Assembly: GCA_023078555.1 (NCBI GenBank)
Contig: CM041203.1
Location: 3,143,981 to 3,207,980, forward strand
Length of the DNA: 64,000 nucleotides
Reading direction: 5' to 3'
From: Ulva prolifera
Lineage: Eukaryota; Chlorophyta; Ulvophyceae; Ulvales; Ulvaceae
Part shown: positions 46,736 through 58,264 of the stretch, piece by piece
How positions within the stretch are numbered: position 1 is the stretch's first letter
How the letters are laid out: each line of letters begins with the position of its first letter
Notes under the pieces: generated by a model
Database searches by the model: none
What the model was told of the DNA's origin: nothing
What the model saw: only the letters and a program-made list of their open reading frames with translations
Translations under genes and position numbers: made by a program

Positions 46736-49449
46736 GTGGACAAGAGAGAACCTGCACAGTTTGCGAACTCCCTACAGGTTGTCTCTGAGGGAGATGACGA
46801 GGGTGTCCGCGTGACTGACAGTGATGTCCCCTCATTCTTGACTGACTCCACACATGACGGGGGAGTGCTGCGACGTCTGCGTGAATTCTCGCACGCCCCC
46901 CCAGGTCATGGTAGGGTCCCTGCAATGGACATGACGTTCAGACAGGACGCACTGCCTGATGAGGCAGTGTACTCTCCGCGTTTCGGCGCAGGCTCCTCTG
47001 CTGAGGTGCTCCGGCGTGACCCTGCGCGGGACACACCGGAGGTGGCCAGGCACACCATGCATCGCACGTGTGCGATTGCTCGTGCAACTGCCCACCCTGA
47101 CGCTGAAGTCCCTCCTCGGGTCCCAGGCCAGGCGCGCCTATCTGGGGCCCCTCCAGCACGCACTGTCGAGTATGTGGTGACTCGCAATGCGCAGCTCCAT
47201 GACCCTGGCATCGAAGCTGCATTCGTCCTGCCCATGCCTCCGCCATCGTCTGATGATCCGATGGACGAAGATGATGATGACGACGGCCCTGGAAACTACA
47301 GTGAGGACGATGCAGATGAGATGGAGGAGTACACCATCAGCGATGATGAACGGGCTGCGGCTCATCAGAATCGCGAGGCTCAGCGGGTCCGATCAGGGAG
47401 TAATTCGGCTGCGGCCTCAGCATCTGGCGCGGGAGCAGTAGCTAAGCCCCTGCGAGGGGCTGAGGAGCTGAGACCTTCCTGGGAGGATGAGCCAGATGAA
47501 ATAGAGATGGAGTCCGGATCCGAATTAGGGGGAGAGGTCCAGGCTGCCCCCTCTGCCGCTGTTGGGGTTGATTTGCCTGATGAGGTAAGAGCCATTCCAG
47601 CTGCTCTTCCCCGCATTAAAATCAATCCTCTTGTACGCAGACGCCTTGTTCCTTTGGCTGTGGATGTAGCTGCTGTGCATGAGCCCGCGGGCTCTGATCT
47701 TGCTAGTAGTGAAACAGTAGTAGCTGACATCAAGTCTCCAGGCTGCAATCAGGACACATCAGCCGCGGCTGACTGTGGAGTGTCCGGTGCAGGCCTGAAG
47801 CATCAGCATGTGGAGTCTGGTGAGCAGCAGAGTGCTCAGCGTCGTGGGTCGCGCAGAGCAGCTGCCGCCAGGAAGCAGAAGCCTTCCGACCCTGATCTGC
47901 CTTCTATGAAGGAGGGACTCGCGGGTCCAGACAGGGATGCTTGGCTGCGTGCCATGCAGGAGGAGGTGGAAGCACTGGGTGAGCACGGGACGTTTATGTT
48001 GTGCTATCTGCCTGCGGGTAAGAAAGCTATCTCGGGCAAGTGGGTGTTCAAGATTAAGCGCGGACCTGCTGGTGAGATTCAGCGTTACAAGGCACGATAT
48101 GTAGCTCGTGGTTTTTCTCAGGTAGAAGGAGTTGATTTCTTTGAGACTTGGTCCCCTGTCGGTAGATACGTGACACTGCGTGTGTTGCTGTCTATTGCTG
48201 CTCAGGAGGATCTGGAGATTAGGCATATAGACATACAATGTGCATTTCTGAACGGTGACCTGGAAGAAGAGGTTTTCGTTGAACAGCCCCCGTACTTTAC
48301 AGACGGGACAGCACGTGTATGGAAATTGCATAAGACTCTGTATGGCCTGAAGCAAGCCGCTCGCGAGTGGCACAAAGCTTTAGTAAAGGTCTTGGCTGAA
48401 CTGGGATTTGTGTGCGCACAGAGTGATCCTGGACTGTATGTCAGAAAACCGGTCGATGTTTTGTTTTTCTGTGGGTAGATGACTTATTCATTTTCAGTTG
48501 CTCTGCGGGGCTGCAGGAAATCATCAGTGTCATTCTCACAAAATTCGAAGGTAGAGATCTAGGTGACCTGTCTTGGGCACTTGGCACTGAGATCACGCGT
48601 GATCGAAAGGCCCAAACAATCACAATGACACAACGTAACAAAATCCAGAACTTGCTGGACAAGTACAGTATGTCTGACTGTCGTAAATTTCCCACTCCCT
48701 TAGTGCCGCGTCAACAGCTAGGCCTCCCGGGAGTGTGAAAGAGCATCCTGACCTAGAGAAAGCCAGTGCTGCTGAGCATTCCAGGTTCATGAGTGCTGTA
48801 GGAAGTATCCAGTATATTGCAGGAGTGACACGACCTGACCTGAGCTATGTGGCACATGCCCTGGCCCGGCACATGTCTAGTAGTCTGAAGGAACATTGGT
48901 CTGCCGTGCAACATGTTCTGAGATACCTGCAGTCCACGAAGGATTTAGGAATAAAATTTGTAGGCTCTGAGGGACATGGGTTTTTACTAGAGGCTTTTTC
49001 AGATGCAGACTTTGCGAATTCTGCAGATCTGAAGAGTGTGTCTGGTATGATTGTTCGGGTGTATGGGAACTGTGTTCTCTGGCGTTCGAAGAAGCAGAGT
49101 ATAGTGGCTGGGGATACAACAGAGGCTGAGATCATTGCGATGAGTGCGACAGCCAACGAGCTCTTGTGGATGAAGCAGTTGCTTCTCGATGTGAAGCTTG
49201 TCCCACATAAGCCGACTCTGTGGGGTGATAATAAGAGCGCCAATATCTTGGCTGTGAATGCTGTGTCCACTGACAGATCCAAGCACATTCGTGTGCGGCA
49301 CTTGCGAGTGCGGGAATATGTCCAGATGGATGAACTTAAGGTAGAATGGGTTGGCACTGTCGATCAGTTGGCAGATGTGTTTACCAAGGTGCTGCCCGGT
49401 CCTGCTTTGCGAGAAGTTCGTAATAAACTCCAGCTAGTGGAAACGTAGC
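46736..49449 (+). pseudogene. pol: Copia copy 2 reverse transcriptase and RNase H, broken frame
   Basis: A long acidic linker (DDPMDEDDDDDGPGNYSEDD) precedes a copia RT matching copy 1 (GFSQVEGVDFFETWSPVG; HIDIQCAFLNGDLEEEVFVE). The frame breaks at about 48470, exactly at the catalytic block, where VDVLFFCG-stop replaces FLWVDD. The WVDDLFIFSCSAG sequence continues in the next frame to about 48735. From 48735 the RNase H frame is open to 49449 (AFSDADFANSADLKSVSGM; QLADVFTKVLPGPALREVRN). Nearly identical to copy 1 in the C-terminal third. Confidence 0.88.
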
Positions 49450-49465
49450 AGGGTTTATGGGGGAG

Positions 49466-49813
49466 TGTCACAATGCATGCGCCTGCGGGCAGCAGTGTGG
49501 TGACAGGTGCACCCATGCACGGATGATCCGCGGATCACGTGTAGGGGTAAGCCGCCAGTGGGATTGTCCCGGAGTAGTGAGGGAGATCCTGCGAGGATCT
49601 CCCGCCGTAATCTTGACTATTCAGTGTGCATATATTGCTGTGCACACAGAGAGCTGTAACCATTATTCTCACTGTTTCACGGTACTAGCTGTATCCTGTC
49701 TCCCCTTAGCATCTCTCTGGTTCTACCTCTGTGCGCAGTAGGTATGAGATGCGGGCCTCCTGACCTGACGTAAGACTGCGTATCTGACCTGCGGATAGAT
49801 AGCCTTTCTGACA
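49466..49813 (+). mobile_element. Copia LTR shared by copy 2 (as 3' LTR) and a following partial copy (as 5' LTR)
   Basis: It is preceded by RNase H and PPT (gtttatgggggag) and followed immediately by TGGTATCGATG, the primer binding site, plus leader and gag start. One LTR therefore acts as 3' LTR on its left and 5' LTR on its right. This is the arrangement of tandem copia elements that share an LTR, generated by recombination. Confidence 0.9.
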
Positions 49814-50199
49814 TGGTATCGATGAATGTTTGCGTTATGTCTTTACGGTCTTGTTCAGGAAGCCGTCGGCCAAAGTCTGTGCGCAGACACGGCGGGCATT
49901 CCACTGTTCTGCCGGCGCTCAGACCGCGGTCATAAGCGCAGGCGTCATTAAGCTGTCTCGTAACACATTGTTATTAGATACAATTCGAGAAGCTTGTTTA
50001 TAATGATCAGCGCTGGGAAAAGCGAACGCGTTCGCTTATTGTCTCAACCTGTCGGCTTGCGAGCCATCCCATTGGTTAGTTGCTGCGCGCGACAAACCAC
50101 CGTCCGTCCTACTGCAGGATGTCTCACTCTGATCTCTCTAACGCCAACTCTCCTCGCGAGGAGAGGCAGGACGAGGCTGACCAGCAGCCAATCGTTGAC
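49814..50199 (+). pseudogene. gag: Copia leader and gag start, duplicated from 33555-33941
   Basis: The segment is almost base-for-base identical to 33555-33941, with one mismatch noticed (caggcatcatt versus caggcgtcatt), including ATG and MSHSDLSNANSPREERQDEA. It ends abruptly after QQPIVD at 50199, where minus-strand gag of another copy begins. Confidence 0.88.
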
Positions 50200-51139
50200 C
50201 TATTATTCTGTGACAATGAGTTGAAACGACTCCACAGTCTGTGGATCTCAGCTTCAGTGCTAGGCCTATACTTTGCAATCAAGTAGGCCCATGCTCCACA
50301 CAGATGTGACATGCGATAGACAGTCGTCCTATCCGCGTCAGGCGAAGACATAATGACCTGAGTCCTTGCTCTAGCGTGGACACGATGTTCGTCCGCAGAC
50401 GGTGCGTGTTGCAACAGATGATCTAGCTCCAACTATCCTAGCCACAAGCAGACTTTCTGCTCGCACGCAGCGAAGCTTTCGGTCTTACAGTTCCATTCAA
50501 GCAACTTTCCTTTCGTCAAATCAGGCTCGCTACGTCCCCGAGATGCACGCAGCGCACGTCAACGTCTCGAGCGTGATGAGCGACTCAGTGTGACTTGCGT
50601 CATTAATCATATGAGAGGAAAGAGGTACCTGTTGACTGCTGTGCCCTGTCTGGGAAGCGTTTGGCATTGGAATAATCCGACCGCCTCTGAGGAGCATGCC
50701 CGCGGGTTGTTCCTGCTGCATGTCGCTAGGCTGCTCCTCAAGCTGCTCTTCGACGGGCAGCTGCTGATCAGCGTTGCCCACTCCTTCCTTAAACAGTGGG
50801 TTCTGGTTCTGATTGGGAGACCGACGCCTGACATCCTGCAGTAGGATGAGCGATTCTTCGTCGCGCGCAGCAACTAAACCGATTGGTGGCTCGCAAGCTG
50901 ACAGGTTGAGAAATGAGCAAAAGGATTCGCTTTCCCCATCGCTGATCATTGAAAGCAAGCATCTCGATCTATATATAACAAACATATGCTATGAGACTGC
51001 TTAACGATGCATGCGCTTGTGGCCGCAGCCTGAGCGCCGACAGAACGATGGAATGCCTACCGTGTCTGCGTGCAGACTTTGGCCAACGGCTCCCTGAACA
51101 AGACCATATCAGACAGAACGCAAACATTCACCGATATCA
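50200..51139 (-). pseudogene. gag: Inverted copia leader and gag fragment
   Basis: On the minus strand, downstream of the LTR at 51478-51140, come a variant primer site (TGATATCGGTG), leader, and a diverged gag in shifted frames (PAGMLLRGGRIIPMPNASQT; LQHAPSADEHRVHARARTQV; EIHRLWSRFNSLSQNN). It meets the plus-strand fragment head-on at about 50200. It is more diverged from the plus-strand copies than they are from each other. Confidence 0.82.
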
Positions 51140-51478
51140 TGTCAGAACACCTATCTTATGCAGGTCAGACGGGCAGTCTTAGTTCAGGTTAGGTCAGGCC
51201 GCCAGCATTCCATACCTGCTGCGCACAGAGGTAGAACCAAGGAATGCTGAAGGGAGATGCTAATACCGTGAAACAGTGATGATAATGGTTTAGATAGTGT
51301 GCACATCAATATATGCACACATACAGGTCAAGATTACGGCGGGAAATCTGCGCAGGATCTCCCTCACTACTCCGGGACACCCCGCTGGCGGCTTACCCCT
51401 GCACACGATCCGCAGACCTATCCATGCATGGGTGCACCTGTCACCACATTGCTGCCCGCAGGCTCATGCGTTGTGACA
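51140..51478 (-). mobile_element. Copia 5' LTR in reverse orientation
   Basis: It begins TGTCAGAACACC and ends GTTGTGACA on the plus strand, the reverse complement of the copia LTR. On the minus strand it is followed by leader and gag, so it is a 5' LTR. Its other side abuts the coding linker of a different copia lineage at 51479. Confidence 0.88.
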
Positions 51479-53379
51479 GCAGCGGCGGAGGAGCATGCTG
51501 ATCAGAATGCTGCTGCACCTGATCAGGCTGATCAACATGCGGCTGCATCTGCGAATGAAGGCGCTTCTTCGAATTAAGGTGTGCATCACGACAGTAACTC
51601 TGAAGTGGCAGCTGACCCTGAGGTCAATGATCGTGAGCATGATGAAAGCTCTGAGGACAATGTACATGATGATCCAGCAGAGCCAGAGGTTCCAGAAGAG
51701 GAGTTGCAAATGCCTCAGAAGAGGGTGCTGCCTCCGCTGACCAGAGAGCCGTCCAAGAGACTCAGAGATGCGTATGCTCTGATAGCATTCGATGGGTTGC
51801 CTGATGAGCCGGAGCTTCATGTGGCTCAGCAGCAACCAGACTGGGCGCTGTGGGAGGGCGCTATTGATGATGAGATGCAGTCTCTGATTCAGATGAAAGC
51901 GTTTGAACTTCTTGAAACTTCGAAGTGATTGACAAGCCGGACGCAAAAGCTTTGAAGTGCAAGTGGGTTCTGAAGAGGAAGATGACCAAGGAGGGGCACA
52001 TCGAGGGGTACAAGGCTCGTCTCGTGGCCAAGGGCTTCACGCAGCAGAAGGGAATCAACTACGATGAGGTATTTGCCTCAGTAGTCAAACATTCCGCAGT
52101 GCGGGTAATGCTGGCCATGGCTGCAATGGAGGACCTCGAGATCGAGCAGATTGATGTGAATACAGCCTTTCTCAATGGGCCTTCGCATGAAGACATCTAC
52201 ATGGAGATCCCGGAGCTGTACGAATTCGGCAAGAACAAGGTGCTGCATCTCAAAGCATTGTATGGGCTGAAGCAGGCTGCCAGGGCATGGCATCAAGAGC
52301 TCAACGGTGTGCTGAAGCGATATGGCTTTGTCGTGTCATATGCTGATTCATCTCTCTTCGTGTTTGAGAGGAATGGCAGGTGCTCGTTCCTGCTGATCTA
52401 TGTTGATGATGGCCTCGTGATTGGCTGCAGGTAGATACCAATCACATCATCGACATTCTGGCTGTCGAATTCATTTGACATCAGGAAGCTGGGGGCTGCA
52501 TCGTACTTTCTGTCGATGGTGATACAGAAGTGCACGAACAATCACACTGCATAAGAGAAGTTCGCTGAGGAGATACTGCAGCGGGGGGGAATGGCCGAGG
52601 CTAAGCCCAAGTCCATACCGCTGGCGGTGAATCTCAAGCTCAGCAGCGAGGGTGATTAGATGGAAGATTCATCTGATTATGCTATGATCTTGGGCAAGCT
52701 AATGTATTTAGCTACATGCACACGCCCAGATCTGGCATATTCTGTGGGGCTGCTGGCTCGTTTCATGGCCAAGCCTCGGGAGGAGCATTGGCAGTGTTTC
52801 AAGTGGCCGCTCCAGTATCTCAAGAAGACTGTGTCATTGGGACTGAAGTATGAGGTACAGCAGCAGCAAGCTTGAGTTTGAGGGTTGAACTGACTCAGAT
52901 TTTGCTGCTGATCCGGACAAGTGCAGGAGCACAGGGGGCTGTGTGTTCCTGTTCGCTGGTGGAGCCATCGAGTAGATTCGAAGCTGCTCCCTACGGTAGC
53001 AACATCCACAATGAAGGCTGAGTACATGGCAGGTGCTGTTGTAGCCAATACAGCTTTGTGGTCAAGGAAGCTGATGGCAACAATCTGTGGAGATGTCAAG
53101 ATACAAGGCACAAAGCTGCAATGTGACAATCAAGCAGCGTTGGCTCTGGTGAAGAATCCAGTTCATCACCACAGGGCCAAGCATATTGATGTGTGTCATC
53201 ACTTCATCCAAGAGAGGGTTGCCAGAGGAGAACTGGCGGTCGACTATGCCAACCAAGGAGATGTATGCTAATATGATGACCAAGGCTTTACCAAAGCCAC
53301 AGTTAGAATATCATAGGAAAGCTAGGTTGTTTGATGTTTGCGAAGAAGCTGAATAGTTTAGATACTGATTCCGGAGGAG
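51479..53379 (+). pseudogene. pol: Second copia lineage: decayed RT and RNase H
   Basis: Acidic linker sequence (NDREHDESSEDNVHDDPAEP) leads into a copia RT: a frame break at about 51927, then KCKWVLKRKMTKEGHIEGYK, KGFTQQKGINYDEVFASVVK, QIDVNTAFLNGPSHEDIYME, LKALYGLKQAARAWHQEL and YVDDGLVIG, stop at 52434. RNase H pieces follow with further stops (MYLATCTRPDLAYSVGLLAR; STMKAEYMAGAVVANTALWS; LQCDNQAALALVKNPVHHHR; HIDVCHHFIQERVARGELAV). The sequence is clearly distinct from copia copies 1 and 2. The 5' part was removed or displaced by the inverted copia fragment at 51478. Confidence 0.87.
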
Positions 53380-53636
53380 TGTTGAAAGTGAGTCCGCAGC
53401 TAGAAGCTTCTGGTTACGTATGGTACTGGAGTGTATTGGAAGTATCCAGTTGGGGTCAGATAGGCCTGGATACTCTAGAGGACTCTGGATACATTGTGTG
53501 AGACTTGTGTGCTGTGAAGCACAGAACGAGACAGGCAAGTGGCGTGGCGTGCGGAACATATATAAAGGCGCGGTTGCGCTGGTGTTGTTTACTCTGTCTC
53601 TGTCTCCGTGTAACATCGATATACCGATTCAAAACA
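53380..53636 (+). mobile_element. 3' LTR of the second copia lineage
   Basis: After a purine-rich ccggaggag, the sequence TGTTGAAAGTG begins a 257-bp LTR ending aaaaca. It includes a TATA-like catatataaagg at about 53559. It abuts the inner edge of the right inverted-repeat arm (ctggcaaaagc...). Comparison with the left arm shows the insertion occurred next to tggca. Confidence 0.8.
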
Positions 53637-53637
53637 C

Positions 53638-54645
53638 TGGCAAAAGCAGCGAATGTCAGTAGCATCCGACACTGAGAAGCTCAGCTCTCAGTAACAGCTC
53701 AGCTCTCAGTTGCAGCTCAGGCCAGTAGCTCAGGAGCAGCAGCAACAGCTGAGTAGCTCAGCAGCAGCGCCACGGCATGCTCTAGACGCGACCGGGCATT
53801 ACAATAGGGCGCTCAACATAGTTCATGCGAAAAAGCCGACGCACAGTGGGTGAGGGTGTCAGAACACCCTTATATCCATGTGAGACGCGCAGTCCATGTT
53901 CAGGTCATGTCATGAGAGCCAGCACTCCATACCTGCTGCGCATAGAGGTAGAACCTTAGAATACTTGGGAGAGATACTAGTACCATGAAACAGTAGAGAT
54001 AAAGGTTACAGATCATAGTGTGCACATCAATATATGCACACCGACAGGTCAAGATTACGGCGGGAGATCGTCGTAGGATCTCCCTCACTACCCCGGGACA
54101 ATCCCACTTGTGGCTATCCCTTGCACACAATCCGCGGATCGATCCGTGCACGGGTGCACCTGTCACCACACTGCTGCCTGCAGGCTCGTGCATTGTGATA
54201 GAGGGACTGGCTGCCTGATCGGAATCAGGACGCAAGATGCTAAAGCATCTCAAAACATGCATTAAATTTATCATGAGTGGGCTCACCTGCATCGTTTATG
54301 CGAACGTAAAGTCGAGTGGGCTGTTTATGAAGGCTGTAGGTCACGCGTTAGACTCTAACTTAATGCAACACGAGCCAGGGACTTGACAGGCGGAATTGAT
54401 ATATTACATGAATGTCGTCGCCAGTTAATATAGCTGTTCGCATGCTTGTGTTGGGAAATTGGGCCCTGAGCTCACATGGGTAGTCCCCAATTATTATGTC
54501 AAAGGCAAAGGGTGTTTGGCTAGCACTCCTGCTGCGTCAGGTGTACACGTGCGACAGCTTGCCTAAGGAAAGGTTGATAGCTCCAACCATTCTGAAGTAA
54601 AAATCTGGATTGCTTTCACGAAGTTGCGTTGGTTGGAGGACATGG
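53638..54645 (-). repeat. Right arm of the long inverted repeat, with a solo LTR inside
   Basis: Reverse complement of 17488-18132, interrupted at 53857-54200 by a solo copia LTR. The outer end on the minus strand encodes LQPTQLRESNPDFYFRMVGA ... SHVYT-stop, preceded by a likely acceptor (gctgtcag). Relative to the left arm, the coding part has 6-bp in-frame indels, while the non-coding part has indels of other sizes, so the C-terminal exon appears to have been under constraint. Confidence 0.8.
53857..54200 (-). mobile_element. Solo copia LTR in the right arm, TSD GAGGG
   Basis: Starts TGTCAGAACACCC and ends CATTGTGATA (reverse LTR). It is flanked by GAGGG at 53852-53856 and 54201-54205. The left arm preserves the empty site (gtgagggactgg on the reverse complement), which proves the insertion and its 5-bp duplication. 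Confidence 0.95.
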
Positions 54646-55170
54646 AGGACATCGCTGACAGCATGCTTTAGTGTTAGCTCACTGATGTCAGTTGAGACAT
54701 TTAATCACGAAGTGTTATTGTGGTATTGTTGCTAATATGTGTCAGAGTCTCGGCGCGTTGTATCGAATCCAGGGGGGTCAAATGGCACATGAAGTGCCAG
54801 TGCCCCTCTGGCCACGGGCAAATGGTAGCTGGCCTGTTGACCCCCCCACCCCCTAAAACTAAGGCACAAGTTCGAGCCCACATGGGCGTCTCGAGGGGGA
54901 TCAGGATCGAATGGAAAGTCTGATGCGAGCCTTGTGCGAGCGGAGCGGGTATTCCTGCCTATATATATGCTATCGCAAGGAAACTGCGCCCAGTGCCCTG
55001 ATAGCCATGCACCGCATGTGGGACTGCCTACAGAGTAGATGTTAGTCGTAGCAAATCACTGCCTCCGGGTGATGGTGATTGCTGGGCAGATGCCTGTGGA
55101 CATGCGTGCGTACCAGACCTTGGTGTGGAGGGCCCATGTGTGAACCGCAAGACCTACATGCTCATCGAAG
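54646..55170. other. Spacer, no gene seen
   Basis: Contains a C-rich run (gaccccccccacccccta, about 54838-54855) and a TATA-like atatatatgc at 54962. It may include an intron of the minus-strand gene to the right, whose last exon could be the coding end of the right arm. No supported coding segment. Confidence 0.35.
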
Positions 55171-58100
55171 ATATAATAATCATTTTGGAGGAAATGGCTA
55201 CAAAGTTTGCTGCTGGGTTATGCAGGCGGCCTGCGCTTCCGTGGTGGCATTGTGTCCATAGCCTCTGGCGTTGCATTTGTTGGCTCTAGTCTCGAGCTGC
55301 ATGTCCCTATGTGTCTCTATGTGCCACTTGGACACCGTGCGTTCTACATATGAGCTCCGCAATAGTGAAGATAAGAGTGTTACCTGGCCTTTCAGAAACC
55401 ATGTGTGGCGTGCAAGTTCTACCACAGTTGGCAGTCTCTACGGACTCTGATGTATCAGGGAGAACAAGTTCGCGACCGAGGAACGCCTGGAACCCCAAGA
55501 TAGCAGATCAAAGCAATTCTTATGGCTGCCTGCTGGAGGCTGAAAGTTAGCATTATCACCCTCAGCATGTAATGCTATGATTGGCTCAACCATTTCATAC
55601 TTCAAATTGCAATACAAGCATACGCTGTAATTCCACGTACCACAGCCGTAAATGAAGGCACTCGAATCGCGTTGCAGGGCGTGTAGTCCTTGTAGATCAA
55701 ACACCAAAGGCAGGCACTACGGCTTCTTTTTCTACTATTCAGCGGGTATGCAATATTTCTAAGGAAGTGCATTTGTGCCTCAGCTATATGTTGTTAAGTC
55801 AGGTACTCGCCCATTTCTGCAACTTGATTGTCGCTGGTGCAAAGTCTGTGTCATCCTGGCGTGACAACGCATCTTGGACAATGCACTGCACTTCTGATAC
55901 ACATAGTGTGCTCACACGGCGCTTTGTCCCAGGAGGACACGTGCTGTTCATCAATATGTAACCTGCCAGCAACCCCACCAGGTTACGCACATCCTGCAAG
56001 CACCCTCCTGGCTGTCGTTCATCCTTACATGCTGCATCTCGGAGAGCTTCACGTGTGCAGTGTGCAGAAGCAAGCCGTCCACTGACAACGGCATCACACA
56101 AGTCCTCAAGGAGGGTAATGTGCGTGCCAGGTTGAGCGTCCTGGTTCACTCTGTCCCCATTTGCGCCACAACGCAATGTGGAATGCTTTGGCTTCTCTCT
56201 GCCAGCGGCCTTGCGCATCAGCGATGGACTCTGCAAGCACACAAATGTGTAATGCAAGCCCATGCTCCCATGCTCCCATGCTGAACGCTCTCCGACATTT
56301 CCCAAGTTTCAGAGCACCTGGAGTGCATTGACCTCGCTGCCGGTACAGCCTACCAGCCTTCAGTAGTTGTAAGATACCTGGTACGCCACGAAGCTAGCTG
56401 CGGTACAATAATCATCCGAGTGTGGGCAGGTGCGCACGCTGTGGGGCCTTGATGGCGATCGAGTTGGTTTGCTAGGTGCTGCAGGAGCTGAGTTTCGGGA
56501 CTGTGATGATCCAGTTTGATTCACAACCAGCAGGGGCCTGCGCCTGCCCCCGAGCGCACGCCTCTTGGTAGAAGGGCTGAGTTTAGGGCTTCTTGACAAC
56601 TTTTCAGATGTAATGAAGGTGAGTCGTGCATCCCCGCATGTGCACAAAACCAGCCCTCTGCTTTGTTTGGGTACTCTTGTGCACATGCAAGACTCTGTCT
56701 CTGACGTTCTACATTGAAACTGGGAGCCAAGCTGGAATTCTCCGAGAGCGGCCGCGCTGGCTGAGCACTGCTCGACAACATTGATGAGGATGCATAGTAC
56801 ACCAGATGCAAGAGCTTCTGGATCCGCAGGGCGCTGAGCTGTTGTAGTGCGCGATGCAGTGCACTTTTCTGTTTCCGCCAGAGCACTGCAGAGCACCACT
56901 GCCATGTGGTGGAGCTCCGTCCTTCCAAATTCATGCCCGGTAGCAGGGCAGTGGTGTGTTGCATTTAGCAACAGGCTGAGAGTGCTCATGATGAGCTGCT
57001 GAACTTCTGGGGCGAGATTCGATGCCACAGTCAGGGGCAACGACTGAACAACGAGCGAAAGGAATGGTACTTCATGCATTTCAGTCCTGGAGGACAGGCA
57101 ACAGAATGTGACTGGCTGTATAAGAAACCCAATCAGGCGGCTGCGCATGACATCAGACCCCATTGCTGCGCCTGCCATGATGGAAGTGATCCTTTCACAC
57201 ATCCTGCAATTGAGTCTCGTCAGCTGGAGTGCTGTGTAGATCCAACTTCACACATTCTGTACCCAGCATGCGTGGTGCCAGAAATTCAACGCGTCTTGCA
57301 TTGATGATTCTATCTTTCATGGAGGTTTTGGGCCAAGCGACATCCACCAAATGCACGGATCTTGTCAACGCCAAGAGTCTGTGGATTCGGAAGGAACGCC
57401 TCATACCTGTTTGCATGCGGGCCCGCCTTATTGTGGTCATATGTCTTATGCATGAGGTGAAGATTCTCCCACCATTCCATCCCTAAGCACTGCCACGTGG
57501 CTTCGGTGCAGACCTGGGCAGCACACTCGGCAAAGCCAGGGCTATGTACTAGGAGTATGATCGCATCTAAGGCTGCCATGTACGTACGCGATTGATTCTC
57601 CTGCACCATGTTCTCCTGTTGCCAAGGTGGACGCATGCTCCTGGACAAGTTCAACTCATTTGCCATGTGATGTGCCACACGATGTATGCCTAGTTGGCTG
57701 AGCTTCGATACAAGCTCACGATGCCGCTCACCACCTTGTGCATATTTGAGTTCTGTGATCCGCATTTCATCGAGGATTGCTGCGCACTTCTGGATACCAG
57801 TCCAACTTGGATGCCAGGAGGCTCTGCATTGATGCTACTACTGCTCGTGCTCGTTTGTTGCTGGCATGGAGTTCACTGCGCAGCGATGATTTCTCCCGTT
57901 GTATGGTCCCGGTTATGATTGTAGCTACCAATCTTGCATTCGCAGGGCTGAGCGAAACCTGGCCTTCGCCAAGCCAAAGACAAGCACAGCCTGTCAGCAA
58001 GAAGTTTATCGGGCCTTCATCTTCCGGTGCCCAACTGCACTGTTGTAGTTTGGTTATCGCGCGAGAGCACGCACGGGTGATCGACGCAGCATCTCTTGCT

Positions 58101-58264
58101 GGCGATTCGCCTTTTGACTCCGCGGCAGCAAGCGCCGGTTCAAGCAGAGCGACAACTTGGTCCCAATTCAAACGATAACACTGAGGATATGTGCCTCCCA
58201 TGGCTAGCTCATCCTCGTACGCGAGGCGAGCCGCTTGCGCTTTCATTCGTACGAGGGTAGCCAT
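55170..58264 (-). CDS. Alpha-solenoid (armadillo/HEAT-like) protein, possibly WAPL-like
   Basis: ATG at 58264 opens MATLVRMKAQAARLAYEDEL, and the helical frame continues to about 57780. A second frame takes over (MRITELKYAQGGERHRELVS; YMAALDAIILLVHS) until HAN|GTATGAG at about 57413. After an uncertain exon at 57300-57208, the frame MCERITSIMAGAAMGSDVMR runs through APEVQQLIMSTLSLLLNATH and EALASGVLCILINVVEQCSA, repeat-like helices whose spacing recalls the C-terminal WAPL domain (an LxNLT block followed by an LLxNLVE block). Then 56250-55800 (LQDVRNLVGLLAGYILMNST; CIVQDALSRQDDTDFAPATI) and perhaps 55700-55440. WAPL releases cohesin from chromatin; that assignment is tentative. The frame change near 57780 is unexplained (short intron, indel or error). 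The 3' end is not fixed. Confidence 0.5.
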
